Source of the DNA: Polymyxa betae
Lineage: Eukaryota; Endomyxa; Phytomyxea; Plasmodiophorida; Plasmodiophoridae
Reading direction: 5' to 3'
DNA length: 64,000 nt
NCBI GenBank assembly: GCA_003693705.1
Contig: RBZT01000743.1
Coordinates: 54,901 to 118,900, forward strand
Below are positions 47,297 through 58,631 of the stretch, piece after piece. Numbering within the stretch: position 1 is the first letter of the stretch; every line of letters begins with the position of its first letter. Position numbers and translations under genes: made by a program. The notes beneath the pieces are model-generated. The model was not told where the DNA came from. It saw nothing but the letters and a program-made list of their open reading frames with translations, and ran no database searches.

Positions 47297-48550
47297 ATGG
47301 TGTCCACGCGCACCGTCGTCATCGGTGGCCTGGCTTGCGTTGCTGTTGCCGGTGCTGCTACGTTGGCATGGCGCTATGCTCTTTCACGTCCTGATTCGGC
47401 GAAGTCGAAATCCAAACCCCGACGCAAGAAGAGCGGTGCTGCCAAAGCTAAAGTAGACCAATCGGTCGCCATCCCGCCCGAGTCTGAACTAATCAACCGT
47501 CTCTTGGCTTCTATGGAGCGAATGCAATCAACAGGTTCCGTTGCCGGTCCGAATGAGACCATTCTGGTCAAGATCGTGGCCGCTGCTTCAGCAGCACCGG
47601 ATAGCATCTCTGTGCGATGTAGGCTGATGGCCGCTCAATGGTCCATACTACATCAAACCCTAGTCTCAGTCGCCTCTCCTACAGCAGCCATCGATATTGG
47701 TGCTCATGAGGCTGCTATGAAGCAGGCTTGGGCTCTGCTCGATCTGCCTTTGAGTAATCTATCTGCCGATGAACGCAGCGCTGTTGATATCTTACAGCTT
47801 GACGTCTCGCAAAGGTTACGCTCTCCTTCGATGATGGTCCCGGTTTACGAGCGTCTACTGCGCCGTTTATCTTCATCTTCGCTATCGAATGAGGAAACGT
47901 TGGTGTTGTTTACTTCATCGCCTATGCTGGGTCGCTGGGATGACACACGACGTATCGGTGGCATGATTTTATCTCAACAAAATTCTCTCGACGAGTTCCA
48001 TCAAGCTGCTTTACAGAGACCTGAGCTGCCTGACTATTCGGTATTGTACGAGCAGGCCGTTGCTCGTAAATCCGGCGACCAAACAGACTTGGCTTGGGCT
48101 GCTTATTCGATTTGCGCCCTGCGAATCCGTCTGCGCGATGTTCAGTCGTCGGACCCGTCCAAGGCCGCCGAAGTTCGCAACGTCATTGCCAGCGGCTGGC
48201 AAGCGACGCCGGTCACTGTTGATGCGCGTCTGTTTCGTCACGGCGCTATCGGTCAGATGTTATCGGCCAGCGAAGTCAAGATTTCCTGTGTCGGGCCTTG
48301 GGACGGCAACAAGGTCGACTTACAAGGCTGGGCTGACCTTCAGAAAGGCCCGAACACCAGCGATGGGCAAGTACGGCAGACGGAGCGCTACGAGTTCGGA
48401 TGCGAAGGCACGGAGGCAACCGATGGTATCTGGTCGGGAACCTACACGCTAACGCAGAAAGAACGCGATAGCACGATCACTGTTGTGTTCGATCTAGAGC
48501 TTGAACTTAAGTTGGACGAGTCGCTGTCACCAACGTCCAACCATGTCTGA
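47297..48550 (+). CDS. Signal-anchored protein of unknown function
   Basis: A single-exon frame of 417 codons. One N-terminal membrane helix (VVIGGLACVAVAGAATLAW) is followed by a lysine/arginine-rich patch (KSKSKPRRKKSG). This topology is typical of signal-anchored mitochondrial outer membrane or ER proteins. The middle is helical with many alanines and leucines (QAWALLDLPLSNLSADERSAVDILQLDV) and could be TPR-like. The C-terminal 130 residues are beta-rich with alternating aromatic and polar residues (WSGTYTLTQKERDSTITVVFDLELEL). I do not recognise the family. Confidence 0.6.
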   Translation: MVSTRTVVIGGLACVAVAGAATLAWRYALSRPDSAKSKSKPRRKKSGAAKAKVDQSVAIPPESELINRLLASMERMQSTGSVAGPNETILVKIVAAASAAPDSISVRCRLMAAQWSILHQTLVSVASPTAAIDIGAHEAAMKQAWALLDLPLSNLSADERSAVDILQLDVSQRLRSPSMMVPVYERLLRRLSSSSLSNEETLVLFTSSPMLGRWDDTRRIGGMILSQQNSLDEFHQAALQRPELPDYSVLYEQAVARKSGDQTDLAWAAYSICALRIRLRDVQSSDPSKAAEVRNVIASGWQATPVTVDARLFRHGAIGQMLSASEVKISCVGPWDGNKVDLQGWADLQKGPNTSDGQVRQTERYEFGCEGTEATDGIWSGTYTLTQKERDSTITVVFDLELELKLDESLSPTSNHV

Positions 48551-48812
48551 GTCTAATACATTCGATTTCGTACTCTGGATTGATCATGATCTCCCCGTTT
48601 GATAGATGGCGCTCTGTCTTGGGCCGCGACTCCATGTCCTCATCCGATTGGCCCCGACCGGAGGGCTAGCAAGCTGTCAGATGCTCTGTACCTGGGACTC
48701 TGATTTGATCCGGATCATCAATCCTATGTCAGGTTCCGGGTATCGCTTACATCCGATCTGGATTGTCATTAGTCCTTTAATCACTTTATATCCAAACCAA
48801 CCAGCCGTTATT

Positions 48813-50845
48813 ATGGGATCCGATTCTTCTGAATTTGACACCTCGATTTCGGCTTCTAGTAATTCTGCATCAAGCAGTTCCGATGGTATCAATCGTACCC
48901 AAGAGCGTCTTGGGTTCATTTGCCTCAACGTCGCTCGAATGCCATCGACCATCTTCATGCTTACATTCTTTGTTCCATACTTGACATTATTGGCTAAGCA
49001 TGCTGTCAATGATACCGGTTCAGTCTCTCTTCTTTTTATCAGCCTGAAACCATCATCGGTCCCAACAGTTGCTATCATGATCGCTTCGCTCTTGAGCGCC
49101 ATCTTTTTCCCTGCTCTTGGCGCTCTCGCAGACTTTAGTCCACATCGGCTCAGTCTGTTGAGAGGATTCGCTTGCTGCTGTGGCCTCATGTTCTGTTTAG
49201 GTAAAGGATCATTGATGTCGCTACTTCACATTGACCAAATCTCATAGTTGCTACCGTCGTCCGTGTGACATGGGGAATCGGGTTCATACTCCTTATCGTA
49301 ATGTTCTTTGCTGGCCAGGCCGCTGATTTCTTATCGAACTCCTACCTTGCTGAGATTGCCGATACTCCAGGCGAACGAAGCAATGTGTCAGCCTCGGCTC
49401 TTCGTTTTGGATTGTCAGCACAAGTGACTCTACTGTTGTTGGGCATTGCGGCATCGTACTACTTCGCGCCGTTCCCACTTCAACCAAACGGATCGCAATT
49501 CGAACGATCCAATTCTAAGGGGTTCGCTAGTATTCGAGCAACCTCATTTAACACAAGCGAAGCGTTAACCACGTTGACCCACCGTTCGACGATTGAGAAC
49601 GATTGGCACAAAGTTTTGGGGGATACAAGTGGTCCTGTTAAGAAAATCATTGACACCAAATACTGTGTAGTGTCATCGAGCCGACTACTTGTCAACGACT
49701 CCGATTCGGGAAGTCACTTCGTTGCGTTCTCAGAGAACGGCGAAGGTGCTCAAATGCATAACCGCAAAATTACCATCAACGCTGTAGCACGCCCCGAACA
49801 AGACAACAGCAAAGCTTGTATCCGTGTCCATATGTTGACCTTCGACAAGAACGGCCAAAATGCCAAGCGTGTCAGCTGCCCGGAATTTGAGGGATTTCCG
49901 GGCAAAAAGGCAGAGCATGCCTTTCGACTAGAAGCCACCTTACAGGATGATGCTCATTTCCTGTACTACATTGTTGAGATAAAGGGAGGTGCCGTATCTA
50001 TCACACGGCTCGATGTCATGGACGAGGTTCTTTATATCGCTCCAGCGCTATGTCTGATATCAGGTCTGTGGTATCTGGTATGGGCAATCTTCGGCCTGCG
50101 ACATCTGGGTGAAAGGAATTCCCGTCATTCCCAAAGCCATTCGTTATCACGTCTAATTCTGAAATCTGTGGTTGGATTGGGCAAAACTCTGAAACGAACA
50201 GCTTCAGATTCAGTTCTAACCCGATCGCTTCTGGCGGTAGCGTTCTATTCGGCATCAGTTGGGTCTACGATGTTAATGGGACCGGTATTCATCACCGAAA
50301 AGCTGGAAATCAGTCAGTTTAAAATTGGCTTAACAACTCTGGGTACCATTATCTCCACGATTATCGGTGCTATTCTGTTCATTTCGCTGGGCAAGAGAGC
50401 CGGTTACAATAGGGCTTTAGCTTTGGCATACCTGCTATGGTTGGTTGATATGGTTCTCATGTTCTTCTTACTTCACGATAGAGAACAAGCTAACTGGTTA
50501 TTCCTGACCGTTCCAATGATGGGAATAGCATCTGGAGGGTCATTAGCTTTAGCTCGTGCTGTGTTTGCCTCTCAAATTCCTCTCGGGTCCGAGTGTGAAC
50601 TATTCGGGTTGTTCAGTTTCTCCCAGTCGTTCATGGGCCCTTTCGCTTTATTCCTGTTCATGGCGGCCAACGAAATCCTCGGCGACCTTCAATGGGGAAT
50701 TGCCTCTCAAACTATCTTCATGCTGCTTGCATTCGCTCTGCAGATTTCGATCAAGGAAGAAGACATCGAATCAAGAGGCGCCAGCAAATCTAATCCGTCG
50801 TCGACGGCATCATCGAGCGACCAAGATGTGATCGACATTGAATAA
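48813..50845 (+). CDS. ATG22/UMF1-like major facilitator transporter
   Basis: A membrane transporter of the MFS type, resembling the vacuolar amino-acid effluxer Atg22. The start MGSDSSEFDTS (48813) precedes an acidic serine-rich tail. Two exons (48813-49200 and 49248-50845) join FCL|VATVVRVTWGIGF. The first half has about six helices, including ALGALADF and the conserved DFLSNSYLAEIAD. A hydrophilic loop of roughly 190 residues (about 49480-50030) then separates it from the second half, which ends near QISIKEEDIE. Such a large loop is unusual for MFS and is probably luminal or extracellular. Substrate is not known. Confidence 0.65.
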
Positions 50846-51262
50846 CTAGTTATATAATGAAATGAAGGGGACAAAGTCTCCTGTTGTTAACAACATCTAT
50901 CAGTCTATTAACGTAACATTTCACCATGAGGCTCGACTTGGCCTCCAGACATAGCTGTTAGTCTAGAAAGCCTGAATGCCAGTGGCGCAGCAGCCTGAAT
51001 TTCAGCAGGAGGAAACCCTACGTCGACTTGTGACTATGAACTCCATTTCCCTATGCATGAATAGGTCAGCAGCAACCCCATGAAGGTCGATAGTGAGTGA
51101 TGAACCCTGCTGATGCTGCTATGGAGTATCCGGAGTAATTTCGCGCTTGATCATCGTTGTTGCGGCAAATGAACAGGCGCGCCCTTCAACAACCGGCCCG
51201 CTCTTCGATCCAGGTCGATCTCGTCGGCCCCTGTTCAAAATAGGTCTCCTCCTTCCCATTCC
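50846..51262. other. Intergenic region
   Basis: About 420 bp between the ATG22-like transporter and the Myb/SANT gene. No coding frame with support, repeat or RNA gene was seen. Confidence 0.4.
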
Positions 51263-52264
51263 ATGTCCGCTCATGAACGGCAGGCATATCAGCGTCTGTT
51301 GGCTGCTTACAGCCGTCGTCTACAGGTGGGTGTTCATTCTGTATATTTTTACATTTCTCTGTCATTGCATTCTGAAATTCTCATTATTGATGCCGTAATT
51401 GCTCGTTTTTGACGCTAATTAAATATTCTTAACAGATCTTGGCGACATGCGAAAACATCCTTAAATTATGTGGAAGCTCGTTAATTCATACTGACATTCC
51501 TGACGAGCGTGAAGAGCCTATTGATATGGTAGTTGATGATTATTTCACACCTGGATTTGAAGACTTCGATGTATATTATGAAGAGGAAGACTCTGCTGAT
51601 CCACATTATTTCAATCGTCCTCGTTTAGAGAAAGATTCACCTCTGGAAGTCTCTTCGCTATCCGGTCTCGACAATTGTCAACTGTTCTCTAACTCAGCGC
51701 TTCGTCAAGATATAACATGTCTTCCCTATATAGGGCTAAGAGCTCGATCGCTTCTCACTGATCGCATCAAGACGCCTGTCTCACTTCAAGATGGTGATGC
51801 CATTCACGTCCCATTCACAACGGCTGAAATGCGAATCCTGATCGAATCTGCCGAAGAATATGCTGGCGTTCCCAATTGTGTAAATGCATTTTTTTCCGAT
51901 TTTCTTTCCGGCTGAAAATCTTGCATAGCAAGAAGTGGCGAAGAGGCTTCGCGGTCGTACAGCCCGAGATGTTCGACATGCATGGTTGGATTTCGTGTTG
52001 AAAGATAATCAGCATAATGCTATCATCGATGTTCATGATGAACCCACTCCCGATCGTTGCGCCTCCTACTTCAGCACCCATAATGCAACTCAACAACGAT
52101 CTGCACTCATGCTTCGAGAAGCTGAACAGGTTAATTGCTGAGGTTTTCTGGTCTCGATGTTAATCTCATTTTTGTAGACTGGCGGTATTCGAACTCGAAT
52201 TGGCCGTTGGGTTTCTCGCCAAGGTTTAGATATTGTGTTTGTGTTAGTTGAAAGGACTGAATGA
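51263..52264 (+). CDS. Myb/SANT-like domain protein
   Basis: The first exon starts MSAHERQAYQRLLAAYSRRLQ (51263) and joins across a 110-nt intron to ILATCENILKLCGSSL. An acidic segment (DDYFTPGFEDFDVYYEEEDSADPHYF) follows. A Myb/SANT-like helical unit reads VPFTTAEMRILIESAEEYAGVPNC|QEVAKRLRGRTARDVRHAWLDFV. The third helix GRTARDVRHAW is the clearest part. A 50-nt intron sits within the domain at about 51877-51928. The tail reads TGGIRTRIGRWVSRQG. Probably a nuclear chromatin or transcription factor. The stop overlaps the next ATG by ATGA, which may mean the 3' exon is misjudged. Confidence 0.5.
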
Positions 52265-53892
52265 CGACAGGATATATTCATGCTGAATGCACATTCCGTT
52301 TACAGCTGGAGGACGCCTTGAACCAGATCGTGACGGGTCCGTCGGAAGATACAAGCCATCTTGCTGTCATTGTAGGCAGCGGTAATATCAGACAAGGTGC
52401 TGGTCCACCAATAGCGTTAGACCTGAGGGACAAATCAACCCATCCTCTTGTGGGTCATTTGTAGGATATCCAATATGATGCTTTGTGAATGAATTGATGG
52501 GAAAGTTTAGTGGAGTCGTTAACGAGGCATCGTTTTCGAGCGATGGTCGATTTATCGTTACCGGATCTGACGATGGTACTGCATGTATCTATGACAGCGA
52601 TTCGTTAAAGCTTCGTCATGTGAAGCCCACTCAAAGTGCAGTGATTGCTCTTGGATGTCACAAAACCGAACCCGTCTTTGCAATTGGACTTGATGAGGTC
52701 ATCCTTATGCTTGAAGTTCTGCCATTACCAATTATTCAATTGGAGTACAGGCAAATTCAATTATTACGATCAATGCGAAAACGCTTACTTCCCATTCAAT
52801 GCGTTTGCAATTCGAAGACTCTGTAAGCGATAGCGCTTACGATGGAATGCTGTATGTCTTATCGCGTGATTAGGTATGTGACATGGCATTCGGAGCCGCT
52901 TATACTTCTGTCCAGAATCACCTTGCTGTTGGATTTAAACATGTAATGATGCTTATTCTGGTTGCCAGCGATAAATGATGGATTATAGCGAACTTCGATC
53001 TATAAATACCAGCTGACTTCCACTGGACTTAGACGGGTGGCGCATCAGGCTGATGATAAGAAGGTGATTAAACGTTTGCTGTGCGATGCTGCTCGTAGCC
53101 CAATCATGTTATAGGTGTTTCTTGTGCGTAGTATTCCCACAACAGCTGCCGCGTATGCCTCCTGCTTTTTCTACTCTACTGAAGGGGACGATCAGCTTGG
53201 AAGTGATAAAATCAGTATGTAGCCGGGTTGCTGTTGATTCTCCTTCATTAATTGCCTAAATGTAGAAATCTGGGATGCAAGAGATCCTGATATCAGGGTG
53301 CGTTCGTAGCCGTTTCGTTCCATACTCCGTTTCATCAATGACGTTTGCCTAGTCCGTTACGATCAGAAGTTACACGAAACGAGGAAGGCATTTGATACAA
53401 GATATGACAGTGTCACCAGATGGGCGTTATTTGCAAACATCCGGAAATGATGGCTGCGTTTGTATCAGTAATATCATTTCGATGTTTTGTTGATAACCTC
53501 TCTGAATTATGACAGACGATTTGAGGAGGTTAGGCAGCAAACCCCTTCTTGTGCTAAAGGTAACGCTTATGTGTTTCTCTGTGCATTTTTTAATCCGCTC
53601 CCAGCATCAATGTGACATTGGCCAACCAACTGATGGAGTTGCAACTGAATGGTCTCGTGATTCTCGCTTTCTCGTGACCGGTGCCGATGACTGTACCGTT
53701 CGAATCTGGGATACTTACACGGACGATTACGATGCGAAGAATGCTGGCCTTATCCGTGTCATTGATGGTAATGCTGTTGGCGAGGGCTGTATCCACATCG
53801 TTGCGAACATCAATGACAGCAATGGTTTTATTTATGGAAGTAAGCTCGGCAACGTTGTTGCCTTTGAGCAATACCGACATCCAACCCAATAA
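52261..53892 (+). CDS. WD40-repeat protein
   Basis: Joined exons give repeated WD40 blades: GPPIALDLRDKSTHPLVGH|FSGVVNEASFSSDGRFIVTGSDDGTACIYD, then SVCDMAFGAAYTSVQNHLAVGF, KIWDARDPDIR, and IQDMTVSPDGRYLQTSGNDGCVCI. The last blades read DGVATEWSRDSRFLVTGADDCTVRIWD and GFIYGSKLGNVVAFEQ. Small GT-AG introns separate them; the one at about 52463-52506 is well supported. It is a beta-propeller scaffold, likely in a nuclear or ubiquitin-ligase complex. I cannot assign it to a named family. The start at 52261 is the first in-frame ATG. Exon order between 52850 and 53400 is approximate. Confidence 0.6.
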
Positions 53893-53981
53893 TATCTACC
53901 TCGTTATTTAACATCTATTGAGTATCTAGTTCCATTTATCGGCGTCTAGGCATTATGTTGTTGTGTTTTCTTTAAACGCTC

Positions 53982-54737
53982 TCAGGACGGCGCTGCTGGT
54001 GGGTTCGCAAGCGTAAATCCTTCGAGGCGTTTCTGAATGGGAGCGACGCCACTGGCTCCGGGTTCGTTGGGGTGCTGGCTGGCCGCACTGGCCCCGTCCC
54101 AGTCGTCGTTGGAAATGACGATTCTTTCGCTCATCTTATCCAATGTCTGTTTCAGCATCTGGCTGAATTCCAGCGCCATCTCGTCTACTTTCTGCTTCCA
54201 TTCGGCAATCTCTGCGTTCTTAAGAGCGATGATATCGTCCTAAGACAATGACATTGGTACAATTTCCGGTAGCTCTAAGTATATCTGACCTTCTTTGCTT
54301 CCAATGCCTGCAGATCGGCCTCCTTTTGACTGTACCGATCCTTTGCAGCTATGATCTGTTCGTTCAGCTGATTGATGGTCTGCATCAGTTCTAGTTTCAT
54401 CGCTTTATACTGTCGGGTCATATCGGCGTTCACTGCGAATGAGCTTTTCTTCTCTTCGACGAAGTCATCGTGCAGGACCTGCAATCGTTCTCTCAATTGA
54501 TGTGAATTTGCTTCAGATTCCGACGCTTGGTTGGCCGCCATTACTGCATAACATTATTAGCACCGGAACACAAAGGCGAGTCGTTTTCATCGTACTTAGA
54601 CGATGTTTGAGGGACTCGATCTGACGCTTCAGAAACAAGTTCTGCATTTCCAGTGACAGTGGTTCTTCGGCTTCATCTGCTACCTTGGCCTCCTTCTTTT
54701 TGCCCTTTGATTTCTTCCCTTTCACCTTAGGTGGCAT
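53982..54737 (-). CDS. CCDC153: Dynein regulatory complex protein 12 (CCDC153-like)
   Basis: A small coiled-coil protein of the nexin-dynein regulatory complex of motile cilia. It starts MPPKVKGKKSKGKKKEAK, as in CCDC153. Two GT-AG introns join KHRL to IMAANQASE and ALEAKK to DDIIALKNAEIAEW. Long heptad regions follow: RERLQVLHDDFVEEKKSS, MTRQYKAMKLELMQTINQLNEQ and KWQQ-like EFSQMLKQTLDKMSER...NDDWDG. The C-terminus is Pro/Ala-rich. N-terminal motif, length (about 215 residues) and the terminal L-x2-T-L-D...W pattern support the call. It shows that the organism has a motile axoneme. Confidence 0.75.
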
Positions 54738-54827
54738 GTGATGCTATAACACTCCCTCTTACTTGTTTAACGATCAAATCGCCGACCGTACTTCACCAAT
54801 CAACCGTTATATTAGATACAAGGTCGA
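54738..54827. other. Gap upstream of DRC12
   Basis: Short spacer between the DRC12 start and the 3' end of the next minus-strand small ORF. Nothing else seen. Confidence 0.3.
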
Positions 54828-55007
54828 TCATGCTTTCAGCACGACACCCGATCCGCCCTTGTCTGCTGCCGCAGGTTCATAATGATGCCGCTGAAAGAAG
54901 TTGAAGACTAAGGTAGCATTTAACCAGATGAGGCCATTTGTGTACAAGTTGGATGAGTAACGGACGCCTTCAACAATTGCTTTATCTTGGTCCGAGTACG
55001 ATTCCAT
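54828..55007 (-). CDS. Small single-pass membrane ORF, 59 codons
   Basis: A short intact frame, MESYSDQDKAIVEGVRYSSN onward, has one membrane-like segment (TNGLIWLNATLVFNFF) and then a polar Gly/Lys tail. Composition looks coding (charged N-terminus, then helix, then tail). Small mitochondrial or ER proteins have this plan, but no family is recognised. It could also be a 3' exon of an unseen gene. Confidence 0.3.
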   Translation of the reverse strand: MESYSDQDKAIVEGVRYSSNLYTNGLIWLNATLVFNFFQRHHYEPAAADKGGSGVVLKA

Positions 55008-55616
55008 AGAGAATACGGTTATGAGACGAATGCACGAAATTTCTGAGCGTCATGGCATTCTGAGTGTCTACAAGACTAGATAGAGACATCGTTTCAAAAA
55101 CAACGGCAAAATACATTGTCAAACTGGCAGCACGATTTTTAAACAAAGCTTCCTAAACTGAAATCAAGTTAAACATGCTGATATGCAGCTCGCCAATGTT
55201 GCCCAGGGACATAAAAACCGGCCTAAAGCCCACGAGTGATTCATTGATCATCCATGGGACTGAAGGGTGAGACAATATTGGCAAGCCTAACGTGGACGAA
55301 CTGAACGAAAATCCCAGAGAGTCATTTGATAGGCCTAAGAGATTTGGATTCCTCTTTCACCTAAACACCTAACTGCTGACAGACCGAATCTCATGACTTG
55401 AAAACAGTTGTTATTTTCCCTTATCTCATTCGGGTATGTCCAATACTCGATCTTAAAGGCGTTATGTGAACGGTTGAACGCATCGACAATGGGAGATTCA
55501 TGGCAAATGGATACAAGGTTTTGACCCCGATCCAGACATCAATCAAACTTTCCGGATTCAAGATATTTAATGAGTCATGCCGGCAATCTTATCAAACATT
55601 GGTGACTGATTACCGA
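55008..55616. other. Intergenic region
   Basis: About 600 bp with no supported gene or repeat. Short frames are interrupted on both strands. Confidence 0.4.
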
Positions 55617-55847
55617 ATGGCAACGACAGGAATCAAATATCTACTGCTACTGACAGCCATCATCGTACAATTCTCACAAGGTATCGAATGCGCTCGTGGC
55701 GATCTTTCTCTTCCACAACAAACTATGAGGGAGCTCCCTGATCATCATGAATCCAATCTGCAAGAATACTGCCATCAGTTTCCTGTACATCACGTCATTG
55801 GCGTTGCTATGTCAATTATATTAACGTTGACGGTCGTCTTCGAATAA
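55617..55847 (+). CDS. Small secreted or membrane protein
   Basis: A frame of 76 codons starting MATTGIKYLLLLTAIIVQFS, a clear signal peptide ending near GIECARG. A short polar middle with one cysteine in CHQF and a second hydrophobic stretch (VIGVAMSIILTLTVVF) lie at the very C-terminus. The second stretch could be a membrane or GPI-anchor signal. No homologue is recognised. The longer frame from 55500 would put the signal peptide internally, so the start at 55617 is preferred. Confidence 0.4.
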   Translation: MATTGIKYLLLLTAIIVQFSQGIECARGDLSLPQQTMRELPDHHESNLQEYCHQFPVHHVIGVAMSIILTLTVVFE

Positions 55848-55995
55848 TGGCCCTGTTAACTGCCGATATCGTATTCACATTAAGATACGATTGGACGCCA
55901 ACTTAGGTTGCCCCCATACTATGGATATAATAAAGGCTGCCATCATGTCAAGCAATCATATTAACAATGTGTAGATATACGTCAAGTAATTGTCT

Positions 55996-57169
55996 TTAAG
56001 TAAACTTCTGCAAGTTCAGAACGATGCATGTGACGTTATCAGTGCTGCCACAACCAATCGCCATTTCAGCAAGGAGCCCGGCCGCCTGTCAATAATTTCA
56101 ATTCGCGCTTTGCAATAGGATTGGTGCAAACTTACGTAATTGGGCTTAGAGCCATATTGGTGGACGATGTCAGCCGCTGTCTGGACTGGTAATGTATCCC
56201 ATATACCATCGCATCTGAATATGCAGATTAACAATCATTCAACAAATGAGAAAATATTTGAAACAACTCTAAAAATAACTTTACGAAAAACAAACGAAAT
56301 CCCATAAAAGGATTTGCATAGATCATACGCGACAATGAGAAAATCATCGCCTTTAACAAGTCGGCGAGTGGTAATCTCTGGCTCAGCTGTGACCATAGGT
56401 TTAAGATATCCATCACCAATCGATCTAGATACAGATAGGATCCCTTATTAACATAAGACCCCATGATGACCCCATCACCACCCCATTCCTTACCTTGTAC
56501 ACGCCATGTCCCAGCATATGTAACATAACCACCAGCTTGTTCAATTCGACGAAGTTCATCAGCTCTATCGGGTTTATGATCATCGCTTAACGCAATCCCA
56601 GTACCGTCATGAACCAGAACCGTTCGCGAATCTCCCACATTACAGACATACAGATCGACCCCATTCCGGACGTGGAGCAGTACGACGGCGGCCGTCGTCC
56701 CATCATCGCATCCGGCCCCATTCGATAGGGCCACGTATTCATCATCGAGCTCTGCAATGGTCTCTAATAGGTGGCGCTTGATCGAGGCCGGATCATGGGC
56801 AGCACCGGGCGTCCTCAATGCGCATCGCAGACGTGGCGGTAGCTGCTGCGCACAGAACGTGGAGCAGTACGGCCCGCCATGTCCATCGAATACGGCCAGA
56901 AGGATGAACTGGCCGCCGTCTTCACATAGGTCGAAATCGTAGGCGTAGGCGTCCTCCTGTGGCAGCAGTTCAGCGACGTGGTTTAGACAAGGTCGGAGGG
57001 CCGAACGGGCCAGCACGACCATGTGACGGCGGGCTCCCTGAAGTGATGCGATACCAAAGCAGTGACGATATTGATGAGCGACACCGGATAGACGGCGATA
57101 GAGGGCCGACAGTATGGCCAGCAGCAGAGCGGCAGCTACAAGGAGAACAGAGACGCCCAGATCCAGCAT
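55996..57169 (-). CDS. Membrane-anchored PP2C-type protein phosphatase
   Basis: Metal-dependent Ser/Thr phosphatase. The N-terminal helix MLDLGVSVLLVAAALLLAIL anchors it, as in PPM1L/ILKAP-like enzymes. Motifs are FILLAVFDGHGG, GCDDGTTAAVVLL, YVCNVGDSRTVL and LSDDHKPDRADELRRIEQAGG. An intron (56444-56493) is removed to give RVQ|GILSVSRSIGDGYLKPMVTAEPE. A further intron gives FLIVA|CDGIWDTLPVQTAADIV, and a last exon GLLAEMAIGCGSTDNVTCIVL. The metal aspartates in FDGHGG, CDGIWD and TDNVT are present. The end at 55996 was set by joining the last exon. Its substrate is unknown. Confidence 0.92.
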
Positions 57170-57230
57170 ATCTTTTCTTCAAGATTCAGGACGTACTGGA
57201 CATGTTCTAAGACCTTGAAGGAGAATCACA

Positions 57231-57395
57231 ATGGCTCTCTATCTCTGTCTCTCTCTCTTGATCTCGATCTGTTTCACCAAGACACACGTTATAGTAAATC
57301 TAAATCTGATTACTGATACCAAAATCAACGCTGAATTTTTTTCCAGAATGTTGAGAAATGCGTTCTTAGGAGTTTGTACTGGAACTTCTTCATAA
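57231..57395 (+). CDS. Possible short secreted peptide or first exon
   Basis: A 54-codon frame starting MALYLCLSLLISICFTKTHV, with a hydrophobic signal-like start, encoded partly by a CT-rich run at 57235-57270. It could splice to the frame at 57443-57661 (PPTAIQFRFPDGDIQ), but no splice pair is compelling. Both may be chance. Confidence 0.2.
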   Translation: MALYLCLSLLISICFTKTHVIVNLNLITDTKINAEFFSRMLRNAFLGVCTGTSS

Positions 57396-58559
57396 TTTTA
57401 CTGGGTATGCAATAGGATGATTTCCTCCCATCATTTAGAATTTTGACGGGTTTTACTCCGCCAACAGCCATACAATTCAGATTCCCAGATGGCGACATTC
57501 AGCTGTATGTTTGTTCTTGCAAATACTATTTTCAGTTTATATGGCAATACCAACCTAATTTAAACCCTCAAATTCACTACTGTAGTTCAATATCGAACGA
57601 TGTTTTCCAACTGGTTTTGCTACCAACAGATGCTAATGATGAATCGTTCATTGTATGGTGACCTGGAAGCTCCTAGATGCGACTTACGTGAGTCATAAAC
57701 TGTGAGCATTGATAGATCCTAAACATCATCAACTGGTGATAATCATGTTGATTTTCCCAATTGGGCTTAATCCAATTAGACATCTGGTGCTTCGTATCAC
57801 AATTATAATGTTCACCTGTAAGACACCGTCTATGGATGGAATCTCGAGACTTGACTCACTTGATTCAACGGTCTTGCATTCTTGCATGTAAAATAATGGT
57901 GTCTGGTCATGCTATAGACATGTAAATCGCCTGAATTTTTTATCTGATACAAGTGGTATTCGAGACATGGTTTTGTTAGGAAACGCAACTTGTCTCTCAA
58001 AGCCAACTTTAGCATACTCTTCAGATCTGCGGGCTCTCATTTTTGAACGCCTTGCGCCTCTTCGGCTTAACCGGACACCGTCCAAAACGGAACAGTAAAC
58101 TACAGGCGATGTCTGGAAATGTCAGTGCGGAAAGAGCCGAAAACGTAGAAAAAGCAGGTCTAATCTGCTCGACCATATCAATCGGGAGCATTCTGATACT
58201 GCTGAAGAAGCGAAATCATCTTCCCAGTCGGTTGTCACCACAATTTTCCGCCGAAGAGACTCTTTAACTAGGTGAAATGTATCGTGGAGGATTTGTTGCC
58301 ATTCAATTTTTTTGAAAAAGAAAACGTGCTGTCTTCTATCCGGGTGATTGCGCTTTTCCATGGTTTTATCACTATTCCATCGGCGTTTTTGATAATTCCT
58401 CGTTTTCATATTTCTTTGAGGGTTCGTATTCTTTCATTATTATTACTGGACGGTTCCTTTAGGAATTCCTAGACTAAATCCTATGACGGGCAGATTATGG
58501 ATTTAGGATGCTCAAAATTAGCATGGGTCCCGGAAATTCAGATTCCTAAATATTCCAAA
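57396..58559. other. Region without a supported gene
   Basis: About 1.2 kb between the PP2C start and the decayed transposase. Short frames on both strands (for example 57443-57661 and 58043-58267) carry no domain or signal. Some of this may belong to the flanking transposon, but I could not find its end. Confidence 0.35.
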
Positions 58560-58631
58560 ACGTTTGAAATCAATGCGCCGCGCTGCCTGTCTTTCGTCCA
58601 TGCAAATAAAAATGCTCTGTTTTATTATTTT

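Noticed and set aside
57235-57275. CT-rich run as a microsatellite
   Set aside because: Short and imperfect; it may just be part of a hydrophobic coding stretch or a pyrimidine tract.
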